Shown here: positions 1-5,823 of the stretch, one piece after another | Numbering within the stretch: the stretch's first letter is position 1 | How the letters are laid out: each line of letters begins with the position of its first letter | Assembly: GCA_021786455.1 (NCBI GenBank) | Contig: JAJYNF010000320.1 | Span: 1 to 9,186 of the forward strand | Origin: Acidobacteriota bacterium | Lineage (GTDB): Bacteria; Acidobacteriota; Terriglobia; UBA7540 | Direction of reading: 5' to 3' | DNA length: 9,186 bases | Notes under the pieces: generated by a model | Seen by the model: the letters and a program-made list of their open reading frames with translations, nothing else | Database searches by the model: none | Told to the model about the DNA's origin: nothing | Translations under genes and position numbers: made by a program

Positions 1-159
1 CGCTGGGCCGTCATCGAACGTGAGGGCGATGCAACGGCTTTGGCGACCTCCGCGGATGATTGTCGGCACGGGGAAGGAAGCGGACGGCACGCTGCAAGCG
101 AAAGTGAACAAGCCGCCCAAACCAACCAGGACAATGACCGCGAGGTAAAAGTAAATCAT
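1..159 (-). CDS. Polysaccharide deacetylase (NodB-like), 5' part only
   Basis: This is the first 53 codons of a minus-strand gene that continues beyond the left edge. The ATG is at 159-157, and the reading frame is open to base 1. Residues 2-21 (IYFYLAVIVLVGLGGLFTFA) form one hydrophobic segment with no basic residue before it, so the protein is probably exported or anchored by a signal-anchor. A proline/serine-rich linker follows. Residues 45-52 then read ALTFDDGP, which is catalytic motif 1 of the NodB homology domain (carbohydrate esterase family 4). In that family the first Asp acts as base and the second binds the metal. The enzymes remove N- or O-acetyl groups from peptidoglycan, chitin-like or other envelope polysaccharides. 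A GGAAAG-like ribosome site lies about 7 bases upstream. C22 is preceded by TFA, a poor lipobox, so I do not call a lipoprotein. The gene diverges from the glycosyltransferase at 309. The other catalytic motifs lie outside the window, so the substrate is unknown. Confidence 0.88.
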   Translation of the reverse strand, partial: MIYFYLAVIVLVGLGGLFTFACSVPSASFPVPTIIRGGRQSRCIALTFDDGPA

Positions 160-196
160 GCCGGGCTTTCCCGAATGCGTTGTAGTGAGGTACTCT

Positions 197-239
197 CGCG
201 CCCTATGCTCCGGGCGCGCTTAAGTGACGAAGCATAGGG
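197..239. repeat. Two overlapping inverted repeats in the divergent promoter region
   Basis: CCCTATGCT (201-209) pairs perfectly with AGCATAGGG (231-239), leaving a 21-base loop. A second perfect pair, CGCGCCC (197-203) and GGGCGCG (212-218), shares bases 201-203 with the first, so only one of the two can form at a time. They lie between two divergent start codons (159 and 309). They could be operator half-sites or alternative folds of a leader RNA; the sequence alone does not decide. Confidence 0.6.
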
Positions 240-308
240 GATTCTACCACCGAACCGCGAAGGCCAGCCCGCCACAGGGCCATGTTGGCCATCCGAAGGA
301 TAGCAGCA

Positions 309-1457
309 ATGTCAGATCGAGTGCTTCGAGACCTCAACCCTAAGATCCTTATTCTTACGCTCGCCCATGGTGCCGCGCATCGGCGGGCGGCTGAGGCCAT
401 CGAAAAAGCCCTGACGCGGCTCGACCCCTCCTTGATTGTGCGGGTGGCGGACGCTCTCGCCCACTGCGCAGCGTGGTTTCGCGCCTATTACAACTCTTAT
501 GAAATTCCGCTCCGATACTGCCCGGAGCTGTGGCGATGGATTGAAGCAGCTCAGCACCGCAGCCGGTCCACCGGCCCGGCATGGCTCTACCGCCAAGGCG
601 CCAAGCCGCTTTTTCGCTTTATCGAGAGCTTCGACCCTGGCACGGTAGTGGTCACGGAGGTGGGTTTGTGCGAGCTCGTCTCGCTTTACAAGCGCGAACG
701 CCCGGCTGCCTTTCGGCTGGTGGCCGTTGAGCTGATGGATTTTTATCCCGCATGGGTGCAAGCGGAAGTGGACCTCTATCTCACTTCGCATCCCGACCTT
801 AGCGCCGAGCTAGCCGCCGCGGGCGCATCACCGGAAAAAATCGTCTGCTCCGGCCAGCCCATTGACCCGGTTTTCCTCTCGCTCCCCACGCGTGAGGAAG
901 CTCGCGCTCGGCTGGGGGTTGCCGCAGAGGTTCCGTTGCTGTTGGTATTGTTTGGCGGCGGAGGATACGGCAATCCGTTGCGTCTAGTCCCGCAGCTTCA
1001 GCGTATTTCATTGCCGCTTCAGACCGTTCTTATTGCGGGCAAGAATCGTCGCCTCGAAGACCAGCTCCGTCAGCTCTGCCACGGTTTGGCGCGATCGCAA
1101 GTGTTCGGATGGGTCGCCAATCTTCACGAATGGATGACCGCAGCCGACCTGGTGCTCAGCAAGCCGGGCGGCAACACGCTGGCTGAAACCTTTGCGTGTG
1201 GCGTGCCGATGCTGGCTTTTGACCCCTTGCCAGGGAACGAAGAACGGACTTGCCGATGGATTGAAAACTGGCAAGCGGGGCTCTGGATACGCCAAGCCGA
1301 GGGCCTGGTACCTACCATTGAAGCCTTGCTGGCCAATCCCGACGCTTTAGTCTCCCTTCGTCGTCGCGCGCAAGCTCTCGCGCGGCCTTGCGCCGCCTAT
1401 GGCGCAGCAGCAGCCATCAACAAACTGGCCCTAACCCCAAGATCAAATCTATCCTGA
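309..1457 (+). CDS. Glycosyltransferase of the MGDG synthase / UgtP / MurG (GT28) type
   Basis: The protein is 382 residues and probably transfers a sugar from a nucleotide-sugar donor to a lipid acceptor such as diacylglycerol at the inner face of the cytoplasmic membrane. The N-terminal half opens with a beta strand and a G-x-x-H loop (KILILTLAHGAAH, residues 12-24), as in the MGDG-synthase N domain. The C-terminal half is GT28-like. It has a glycine-rich turn FGGGGYG (215-221), then FGWVANLHEWMTAADLVLSK leading to the donor-binding signature SKPGGNTLAE (284-293), then DPLPGNEE (305-312), which matches the conserved P-L-P-G-x-E-E of UgtP-type enzymes. I chose the ATG at 309 because AAGGA (296-300) lies 8 bases upstream. 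An in-frame ATG at 282 has no clear ribosome site and sits in a small hairpin (278-290, GGCCA/TGGCC). No signal peptide or membrane segment is visible. Family assignment is firm; acceptor and sugar are not known. The deacetylase next door hints at envelope work, but that is inference. Confidence 0.85.
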   Translation: MSDRVLRDLNPKILILTLAHGAAHRRAAEAIEKALTRLDPSLIVRVADALAHCAAWFRAYYNSYEIPLRYCPELWRWIEAAQHRSRSTGPAWLYRQGAKPLFRFIESFDPGTVVVTEVGLCELVSLYKRERPAAFRLVAVELMDFYPAWVQAEVDLYLTSHPDLSAELAAAGASPEKIVCSGQPIDPVFLSLPTREEARARLGVAAEVPLLLVLFGGGGYGNPLRLVPQLQRISLPLQTVLIAGKNRRLEDQLRQLCHGLARSQVFGWVANLHEWMTAADLVLSKPGGNTLAETFACGVPMLAFDPLPGNEERTCRWIENWQAGLWIRQAEGLVPTIEALLANPDALVSLRRRAQALARPCAAYGAAAAINKLALTPRSNLS

Positions 1458-1677
1458 TTTCACCGGCCACATGTTCCCCCGCTACCGCCCGTCGGAGCGT
1501 GTGCCGATTCCCGAGCGCCGTTGCTGGTCTGCAATCTCGGCCTTGCGTCAGATGAGCGAGGTTTCCCGGCGCGAGCAAGCCTGCCGAGGTCTCGCGGTCG
1601 GTTCCGTCCTGCCGTGTGACCCGCCATCTCGACCAGAGGCGGCTATTTACTACAAAGTGAACTTTCGTGAAGTCATG

Positions 1678-1695
1678 GATTAGAATATTCTAATC
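1678..1695. promoter_or_regulatory. Perfect 18-bp palindrome, candidate operator
   Basis: GATTAGAATATTCTAATC is a perfect 18-bp palindrome without a spacer. It lies 111 bases before the secreted-protein ATG at 1807, in a locally AT-rich stretch. Its two arms each contain a -10-like hexamer (TAGAAT 1681-1686, TCTAAT 1689-1694; each five of six to TATAAT), but no good -35 sits at the right distance. A dimeric repressor or activator site is the simplest reading, and the regulator is unknown. Confidence 0.5.
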
Positions 1696-1795
1696 GTCCT
1701 TAGCACTAAAGTACTATTGGCGTTTGCGGCGCGGGATGGTACGATTCAAGAGGCTAGAGTTGGGATGGGAAAGTAGCAGAAACAATTTCACCGCT

Positions 1796-1801
1796 GAGGT
1801 G
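1796..1801 (+). promoter_or_regulatory. Shine-Dalgarno site of the secreted protein gene
   Basis: GAGGTG lies five bases before the ATG at 1807. It supports this start and shows the gene is probably translated independently of the glycosyltransferase upstream. Confidence 0.7.
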
Positions 1802-1806
1802 CGTGA

Positions 1807-2529
1807 ATGCGCAAAGTGGTTTTGTGTTTTTCCTTGGGGATTCTGGTGAGCTCGGTTCTGGCGAGCAAGGCTCGCGCGGGCAGCTCGACGCCGATTGACG
1901 CGACGCTGACGACAGGCTGTCCGGCCCCGGGCAGTTCCGTCACGTGCCAGACGGACACGTCAACTTCCTTCAGCCTGCTGCCGCCTTCGTCCGGCTATGT
2001 CTATACACCAAGCAGCACGGTGGAATCGGAAATTCTGACGCACAATTCCGTCTATACGCTTAACACGATGAACACGCTGGTGAACGGCCAGGTCGGAACC
2101 GACACGGTGACGGTGACCATGCATTTCTATTCGCCAGTATCAGGGACGTCACCTGATGTCCTGCCGGCCTGCTGGGGAATCCCGAGTAACGATGGAAACA
2201 TTACGCAGGCGGTGAACTGGTCAGTGTTTTCTCCAAATTCGCTATCGTTCACCAAAATGGCTGTCGGCCAGAGCGCCACGGGCCATGCGCGGCTCGACTT
2301 TAACGTTCGGCCGAATTGCGACAACCAGATTTTCCGCTTCTACCTGACCTGGTCGAATGCGTGCATCACGCGGACGACTTCAACCACGTGGGTAGCTACG
2401 GGCGACGCTTGCGGCGTCAACACCTTCGATGGCACGGCTTCGCTCTACGGACAAGGTGGCAAGCACGGCCAAACCGTCTATTACGGCGACTGGCGGCTGC
2501 CTTTCTGGCTCACGCTTGATGAGCAGTAG
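1807..2529 (+). CDS. Secreted six-cysteine protein of unknown family
   Basis: The protein is 240 residues and I do not recognise its family. Residues 1-24 form a clear Sec signal peptide: basic RK at 2-3, a hydrophobic core at 4-19, and A-R-A at 22-24 before a likely signal peptidase I cut at A24/G25. The mature part (about 216 residues) is rich in Thr, Ser, Asn and aromatic residues. It shows alternating strand-like patterns such as TDTVTVTMHFYSP near residue 98 and IFRFYLTW near 175, which suggest a beta-sandwich fold. It has six cysteines (38, 47, 122, 171, 186, 202), an even number that fits disulfide bonding outside the cytoplasm. There is no lipobox, sorting signal, transmembrane helix or recognisable catalytic motif. 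The ending PFWLTLDEQ has no terminal aromatic residue, so it is not an obvious outer-membrane barrel. The start is set by GAGGTG five bases upstream. No neighbour suggests a function. Confidence 0.82.
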   Translation: MRKVVLCFSLGILVSSVLASKARAGSSTPIDATLTTGCPAPGSSVTCQTDTSTSFSLLPPSSGYVYTPSSTVESEILTHNSVYTLNTMNTLVNGQVGTDTVTVTMHFYSPVSGTSPDVLPACWGIPSNDGNITQAVNWSVFSPNSLSFTKMAVGQSATGHARLDFNVRPNCDNQIFRFYLTWSNACITRTTSTTWVATGDACGVNTFDGTASLYGQGGKHGQTVYYGDWRLPFWLTLDEQ

Positions 2530-2633
2530 GCCTCGCCACGCGACAGAGCACCCTCTGTTGCTCGAATGCGGCGTCGGAGCAATGGACCAATTACCTCGAC
2601 CTCGACCCCGCCTCAGCCCTCCGTTCCTTTCAT

Positions 2634-2647
2634 CGGGCGGCCGCCCG
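2634..2647. repeat. 14-bp GC palindrome downstream of the secreted protein gene
   Basis: CGGGCGGCCGCCCG is a perfect palindrome about 105 bases after the stop at 2529. As RNA it could fold as CGGGC-GGCC-GCCCG and act as a weak transcription stop, but only a short pyrimidine-rich stretch follows and there is no T-run. The rest of the 2530-2753 gap shows nothing codable. Confidence 0.35.
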
Positions 2648-2680
2648 GATGTTCCTTGACGGCCTAAGAACTCTGCCGTA

Positions 2681-2709
2681 TTGCACTTGACGCCCGCTGG
2701 ATGTATAAA
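2681..2709 (+). promoter_or_regulatory. Sigma70-like promoter for the CBS-domain gene
   Basis: TTGCAC (2681-2686) and TATAAA (2704-2709) are separated by 17 bases, the ideal spacing, with a TG just before the -10. Transcription would start near 2716, giving a leader of about 38 bases that contains the GGAGG site. This is motif matching only, but it is the best promoter candidate in the window. Confidence 0.55.
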
Positions 2710-2753
2710 TCGGGTGTCAGGCATCGCTGGTTTCCCAGCCGGAGGCCGTAGCC

Positions 2754-3197
2754 ATGCGAGTTGTTGACGCCGTCAGCTCCATTCTAAAAAGCAAGCGTTC
2801 CGAGGTCTGGTCTGTCAGCCCTTCGGCTCCCGTTTTCGAGGCGATCGAAAAGATGGCCGAAAAACAAGTGGGCGCGCTCGTGGTCGTTTCCGAAAGCAAA
2901 CTGGTGGGGATGATTTCCGAGCGCGACTACGCACGCAAAGTCATCCTGCAGGGCCGCTCGTCGAAAGAGACGCCGGTCGCGGAAATCATGACCAGCCCCG
3001 CCATCACCGTCACTCCCGAGCATACGGTCGAAGAGTGCATGAAATTGATGACCGAAAAGCGCATTCGCCATCTGCCGGTGATGGATCAGGGCCGCATCGC
3101 CGGAGTCATTTCTATCGGCGATTTGGTGAAGTGGACCATCACGGCGCACGAGGAGACCATCGCCCACCTCGAAAATTACATCACCGGACGATACTGA
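2754..3197 (+). CDS. Tandem CBS-domain protein
   Basis: The protein is 147 residues and consists of almost nothing but two CBS domains (a Bateman module). CBS1 spans about residues 8-70 (strand-helix pattern ending LVGMISERDYARKVI). CBS2 spans about 77-135 and opens with the typical EIMTSPAITVTPEHTVEECM, followed by IRHLPVMDQGRIAGVISIGD and LVKW. Such modules bind adenine nucleotides (AMP, ATP) or S-adenosylmethionine and work as energy or ligand sensors. No enzyme, channel or DNA-binding domain is attached, so the partner is unknown. The length is normal for stand-alone CBS-pair proteins. It is predicted to be soluble and cytoplasmic. The ATG is preceded by GGAGG (2741-2745) at 8 bases. The promoter-like pair upstream suggests the gene is transcribed on its own. 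Confidence 0.92.
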   Translation: MRVVDAVSSILKSKRSEVWSVSPSAPVFEAIEKMAEKQVGALVVVSESKLVGMISERDYARKVILQGRSSKETPVAEIMTSPAITVTPEHTVEECMKLMTEKRIRHLPVMDQGRIAGVISIGDLVKWTITAHEETIAHLENYITGRY

Positions 3198-3214
3198 TCG
3201 GCCGGGTGTAGCGT

Positions 3215-3435
3215 GGGTAGCCACGGCGCTGGTGAAGCTGATGCCGGGGCAGAACCTGCCCACATCCTCTAACTACGAGGCGGACAACAATTACTCTGCA
3301 AACGGCGATGTGCATTACCGCCGCATCACCACCGACGACAAGCCGGTAGCCACGGCATCGCCTCCAATGCCGTGGGTTCGTCATCGCCTAACCCGGAAAA
3401 AAGCCCACGGCGCAAAGCCGGTGCCGTGGCTACCC
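3215..3435. repeat. Small non-coding element bounded by 13-bp inverted repeats
   Basis: GGGTAGCCACGGC at 3215-3227 is the exact inverse of GCCGTGGCTACCC at 3423-3435, bounding 221 bases between the CBS gene and the end of the DUF255 gene. A third copy, GGTAGCCACGGC, sits inside at 3345-3356 in the same direction as the left end. Two hairpins use this motif: CCACGGCAT (3350-3358) with ATGCCGTGG (3367-3375), a 9-bp stem with an 8-base loop; and CCACGGC (3405-3411) with GCCGTGG (3423-3429). No transposase is encoded and I see no clear target-site duplication. This looks like a dispersed repeat or MITE/REP-like element, but one window cannot show copy number. Confidence 0.5.
3247..3261 (+). terminator. 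Short hairpin after the CBS gene (weak terminator candidate)
   Basis: GGGCAG-AAC-CTGCCC forms a perfect 6-bp stem with a 3-base loop 49 bases after the CBS stop. No T-run follows (ACATCCTCT), so intrinsic termination is doubtful. It also lies inside the inverted-repeat-bounded element at 3215-3435 and may simply be part of that element. Confidence 0.3.
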
Positions 3436-3455
3436 CACTTGCCACTTATCACTCG

Positions 3456-5663
3456 TCACTTACCACTGCCCTTCTCCAGCAGCCGAGCCAATTCCCGAGG
3501 GTCACTCGTGGGCAGATTGCACACGAAATTTTCGCAGACGTAAGCGGTGGCTTTGCCGTCGAGCGGTTTGACGTTCTCGATGAAGGGCAGCCACCGTGCC
3601 CACTCGCGCCCCTCCTCCGGACCATCCACAGCCACGAGGACTTTGTTCGGGATGAAATGCGCATGCGCTACGCGCAGAAGTGCCTGAGTGTCCGCATCCT
3701 GACGATCCCCGGCAATAATGATTTCGCGGGGCGGAGACAACAGAAAATCCAGCGCCACGAGCATTTGCGGCAAGGTCTCGGGTGCTTTCTCGAGCTGCTG
3801 GGCGAAAGCCTGCAAGGTTTTTTCCGCGTCGGCTCTCCATTCGCCGCGCCCGGTCAGACGGGCCAGGCGAAGCAGGTTCGTCGCAGCCACGGAGTTGCCG
3901 GAAGGCTCCGCGCCGTCGTAGCGATCACGCATCCGAACTGGCAGGTCGGCGCTAGAAGCCGCCGTCGAGAAGTAACCGCCCGCCGCGTGGTCCCAGAAGA
4001 GCTCGTTTTGCTTTTCCTGCAAACGCATCGCCCATGCCAGATACGCCGGGCGGAAAGATGCTTCGTAAAGGTCAAGCAAACCCTGGATCAGAAAGGCGTA
4101 ATCCTCCAAAAATCCATCAATCGCGGCCTCGCCTTGGCGGTAGCGCCGCCGCAGAGTGCCGGTGGCTGCGTCATAGAGCTTGGAGCGGATAAACGCGGCC
4201 GCCTGTTCGGCGGCGGTCAAATATTTTTCCTCGCCGAGCACCGCCGCCGCTCGCGCCAGCGCGGAAAGCATCAAGCCGTTCCATGCCGTCAGGATTTTGT
4301 CGTCGAGCGACGGGCGCGGGCGCCGGCTGCGCGCTTCGAAAAGCTTGGCCCGCGCCTTGCGGAGCGTTGCCTCAATTTCTTCGACCGGCCGCTCAAAATG
4401 TTGCGCAGACTCGGCGAGCGTGTGGGCGACGAATAAGATATTCTTGCCACGAAATTCACCTTGCGGGTCGTCTTCAACGTTCCCGTTCGGCTCGACGCCG
4501 TAACAGAAATTAAAAATTTCGGCGGCCTCGGCGCCGAGAATTCTCTCAATTTCCTCCGCTGTCCAAACGTAGAATGCGCCCTCGCCGTGCTCTCGGTGCG
4601 GCCCCGCCGCGTCGGTCGCTTCGGTCTCCGATTTGCCGGCGCCGAGCGGGGATTCATTTTCTTCGATCAAGCTGTCGGCATCCTCGGCGGCGTAAAAGCC
4701 ACCTTCCGGGCTTGCGAGGTCGCGCATCACGTAATCCAGGATGTTGCGCACGACGCTGGCGTAGCTTGGCTCGCGCGTAATTTGGAAAGCCTCGGTGTAG
4801 GACACGGCGAGTTGGGCCTGATCGTAAAGCATTTTTTCAAAATGCGGTACATGCCAGGCGGCATCCACCGAGTAACGATGGAACCCTCCGCCCAAATGGT
4901 CATGGATGCCTCCCGCGGCCATGCGGTTGAGCGTGTGTAGCGTCATTTCGAGCGCCTCATGTTCGCCCTTCCGCGCGTAAATCCGCAGGAGAAAGTTGAA
5001 GATGGCCGGGCGAGGGAACTTGGGCGCGTCCCCAAAACCTCCGTATGCCGGATCATAGCCGGACTTAATCTCGCGGTAAGCTGCATCAAGGATGCTGGCA
5101 TTGAGGCTGCCGCTCGGGGAAACGTTTGCGCGGCTGGCCTGCCGCAAATACTCCGCGACTTCCGCCGCGTGCCCGGTCACCCGCTCCCGTTCGTTCTGCC
5201 AGGTGTTTGCCACGCTCTCGAGAATTCGCCCAAAACCCGGACGGCCGTACCGGTCTTCCGGGGGCCAGTACGTTCCTCCCCAAAACGGCTTCAAATCCGG
5301 AGTCAGGAAAACGGACATCGGCCATCCGCCCGAGCCGGTGGATGCCTGCACGAACGTCATATAGACACGGTCCACGTCCGGCCGCTCTTCCCGATCCACC
5401 TTAATGCTGACGAAATGGCGATTGAGGATGGCGGCGATTTCTTCATTCTCGAAGGACTCTTTCTCCATCACATGACACCAGTGGCAGGTGGAATAACCCA
5501 CGGAGAGAAAAATCGGCTTGGACTCGCGCCGCGCCCGCTCGAACGCCTCTTCGCCCCACGGATACCACTCTACCGGGTTATAGGCGTGGCCCACGAGATA
5601 CGGGCTTTTTTCCCGTATCAAACGGTTCGGCCGGCGCGGTGCGGATGGGGCGGGCTCGTTCAC
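3456..5663 (-). CDS. Thioredoxin-fold DUF255 protein (YyaL / SPATA20 family, COG1331)
   Basis: The protein is 735 residues from the GTG at 5663, a usual length for the family. The N-terminal thioredoxin-like domain starts at about residue 14 ([11 protein letters not shown], then [16 protein letters not shown]). It carries a CHWC redox pair at 60-63 followed by HVM, then VDREERPD (89-96) and GGWP (112-115). The rest is the alpha/alpha-barrel part related to N-acylglucosamine 2-epimerases and six-hairpin enzymes, with HFEKMLYD (274-281), AEDADS (326-331) and [13 protein letters not shown] (453-465). Every family hallmark is present. The biochemical role of the family is unsettled, and a redox or sugar-related activity is usually only inferred. 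I chose GTG 5663 because AAGG (5670-5673) lies 6 bases upstream and homologous proteins begin close to the NRL-EKSPYL block. An in-frame ATG at 5798 would add 45 residues without family character and would overlap the opposite gene's promoter. No signal peptide is seen, so it is predicted cytoplasmic. Confidence 0.92.
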   Translation of the reverse strand: MNEPAPSAPRRPNRLIREKSPYLVGHAYNPVEWYPWGEEAFERARRESKPIFLSVGYSTCHWCHVMEKESFENEEIAAILNRHFVSIKVDREERPDVDRVYMTFVQASTGSGGWPMSVFLTPDLKPFWGGTYWPPEDRYGRPGFGRILESVANTWQNERERVTGHAAEVAEYLRQASRANVSPSGSLNASILDAAYREIKSGYDPAYGGFGDAPKFPRPAIFNFLLRIYARKGEHEALEMTLHTLNRMAAGGIHDHLGGGFHRYSVDAAWHVPHFEKMLYDQAQLAVSYTEAFQITREPSYASVVRNILDYVMRDLASPEGGFYAAEDADSLIEENESPLGAGKSETEATDAAGPHREHGEGAFYVWTAEEIERILGAEAAEIFNFCYGVEPNGNVEDDPQGEFRGKNILFVAHTLAESAQHFERPVEEIEATLRKARAKLFEARSRRPRPSLDDKILTAWNGLMLSALARAAAVLGEEKYLTAAEQAAAFIRSKLYDAATGTLRRRYRQGEAAIDGFLEDYAFLIQGLLDLYEASFRPAYLAWAMRLQEKQNELFWDHAAGGYFSTAASSADLPVRMRDRYDGAEPSGNSVAATNLLRLARLTGRGEWRADAEKTLQAFAQQLEKAPETLPQMLVALDFLLSPPREIIIAGDRQDADTQALLRVAHAHFIPNKVLVAVDGPEEGREWARWLPFIENVKPLDGKATAYVCENFVCNLPTSDPRELARLLEKGSGK

Positions 5664-5730
5664 ATTCAACCTTGAGCTTATTATGACAGGGCAATCAGGG
5701 CAAAGCCATCCGAAGCGTCCAAGAGCTTGC

Positions 5731-5759
5731 TTGAAATGGCTGGCAAGACCTCCTATCGT
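5731..5759 (+). promoter_or_regulatory. Sigma70-like promoter for the MFS permease
   Basis: TTGAAA (5731-5736, five of six to consensus) and TATCGT (5754-5759, four of six) are 17 bases apart. A start near 5766 would put the strong AAGGAGG at 5785 about 20 bases into the leader. This lies in the divergent gap with the DUF255 gene, whose own minus-strand promoter I could not place. Confidence 0.45.
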
Positions 5760-5784
5760 AACATCGTCGGAAAGTCCTGGGGCC

Positions 5785-5791
5785 AAGGAGG
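5785..5791 (+). promoter_or_regulatory. Perfect Shine-Dalgarno AAGGAGG with no standard start codon at the right distance
   Basis: AAGGAGG is the strongest ribosome site in the window. The ATG of the permease is 32 bases further on (5824), too far for normal use. At five bases' distance, in the permease frame, stands ATC (5797-5799). No ATG, GTG or TTG follows at a useful spacing in any frame. Either ATC is used as a rare start or the match is accidental. Confidence 0.45.
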
Positions 5792-5823
5792 GTTCCATCC
5801 TCGCGCGGCGGCATCGTAAACCT

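Larger units (their letters stand above)
1458..1806. other. Intergenic gap, no supported gene
   Basis: These 349 bases separate the glycosyltransferase from the secreted-protein gene. The left two thirds are GC-rich. They hold a weak 6-bp inverted repeat, CGCGAG (1570-1575) with CTCGCG (1591-1596), and an open frame (1471-1683, 70 codons) with no ribosome site and Arg/Pro/Ser-rich composition, which I do not accept as a gene. From about 1645 the DNA becomes AT-rich, as expected of a promoter region. It contains AAAGT-GA-ACTTT (about 1654-1665) and an 18-bp palindrome (1678-1695). I could not identify a convincing -35/-10 pair. Confidence 0.6.

Noticed and set aside
1471..1683. 70-codon frame just after the glycosyltransferase
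   Set aside because: No Shine-Dalgarno, no motif, composition like translated GC-rich spacer; its end runs into the AT-rich promoter-like region.
3213..3438. CRISPR-like array from three copies of the TAGCCACGGC motif
   Set aside because: Only three short copies, one inverted, with unequal spacing (about 130 and 80 bases) and no cas genes.
3232..3543. 103-codon frame across the inverted-repeat element into the DUF255 end
   Set aside because: It spans hairpins and the antisense of a real gene end; its composition (many Pro, Arg, Ser) is not protein-like.
3372..4436. Long 354-codon plus-strand open frame opposite the DUF255 gene
   Set aside because: It runs antisense to a protein with every family hallmark, is Arg/Gln-rich with no domain, and lacks a ribosome site; it is a by-product of GC-rich codon use.
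4959..5675. 238-codon plus-strand open frame opposite the DUF255 N-terminal domain
   Set aside because: It covers the CHWC and [10 protein letters not shown] region of the real gene on the other strand and shows no recognisable motif of its own.
5683..5823. 47-codon upstream extension of the MFS permease from ATG 5683
   Set aside because: No ribosome site, no hydrophobic or family character, and it would run through the promoter-like pair at 5731-5759.
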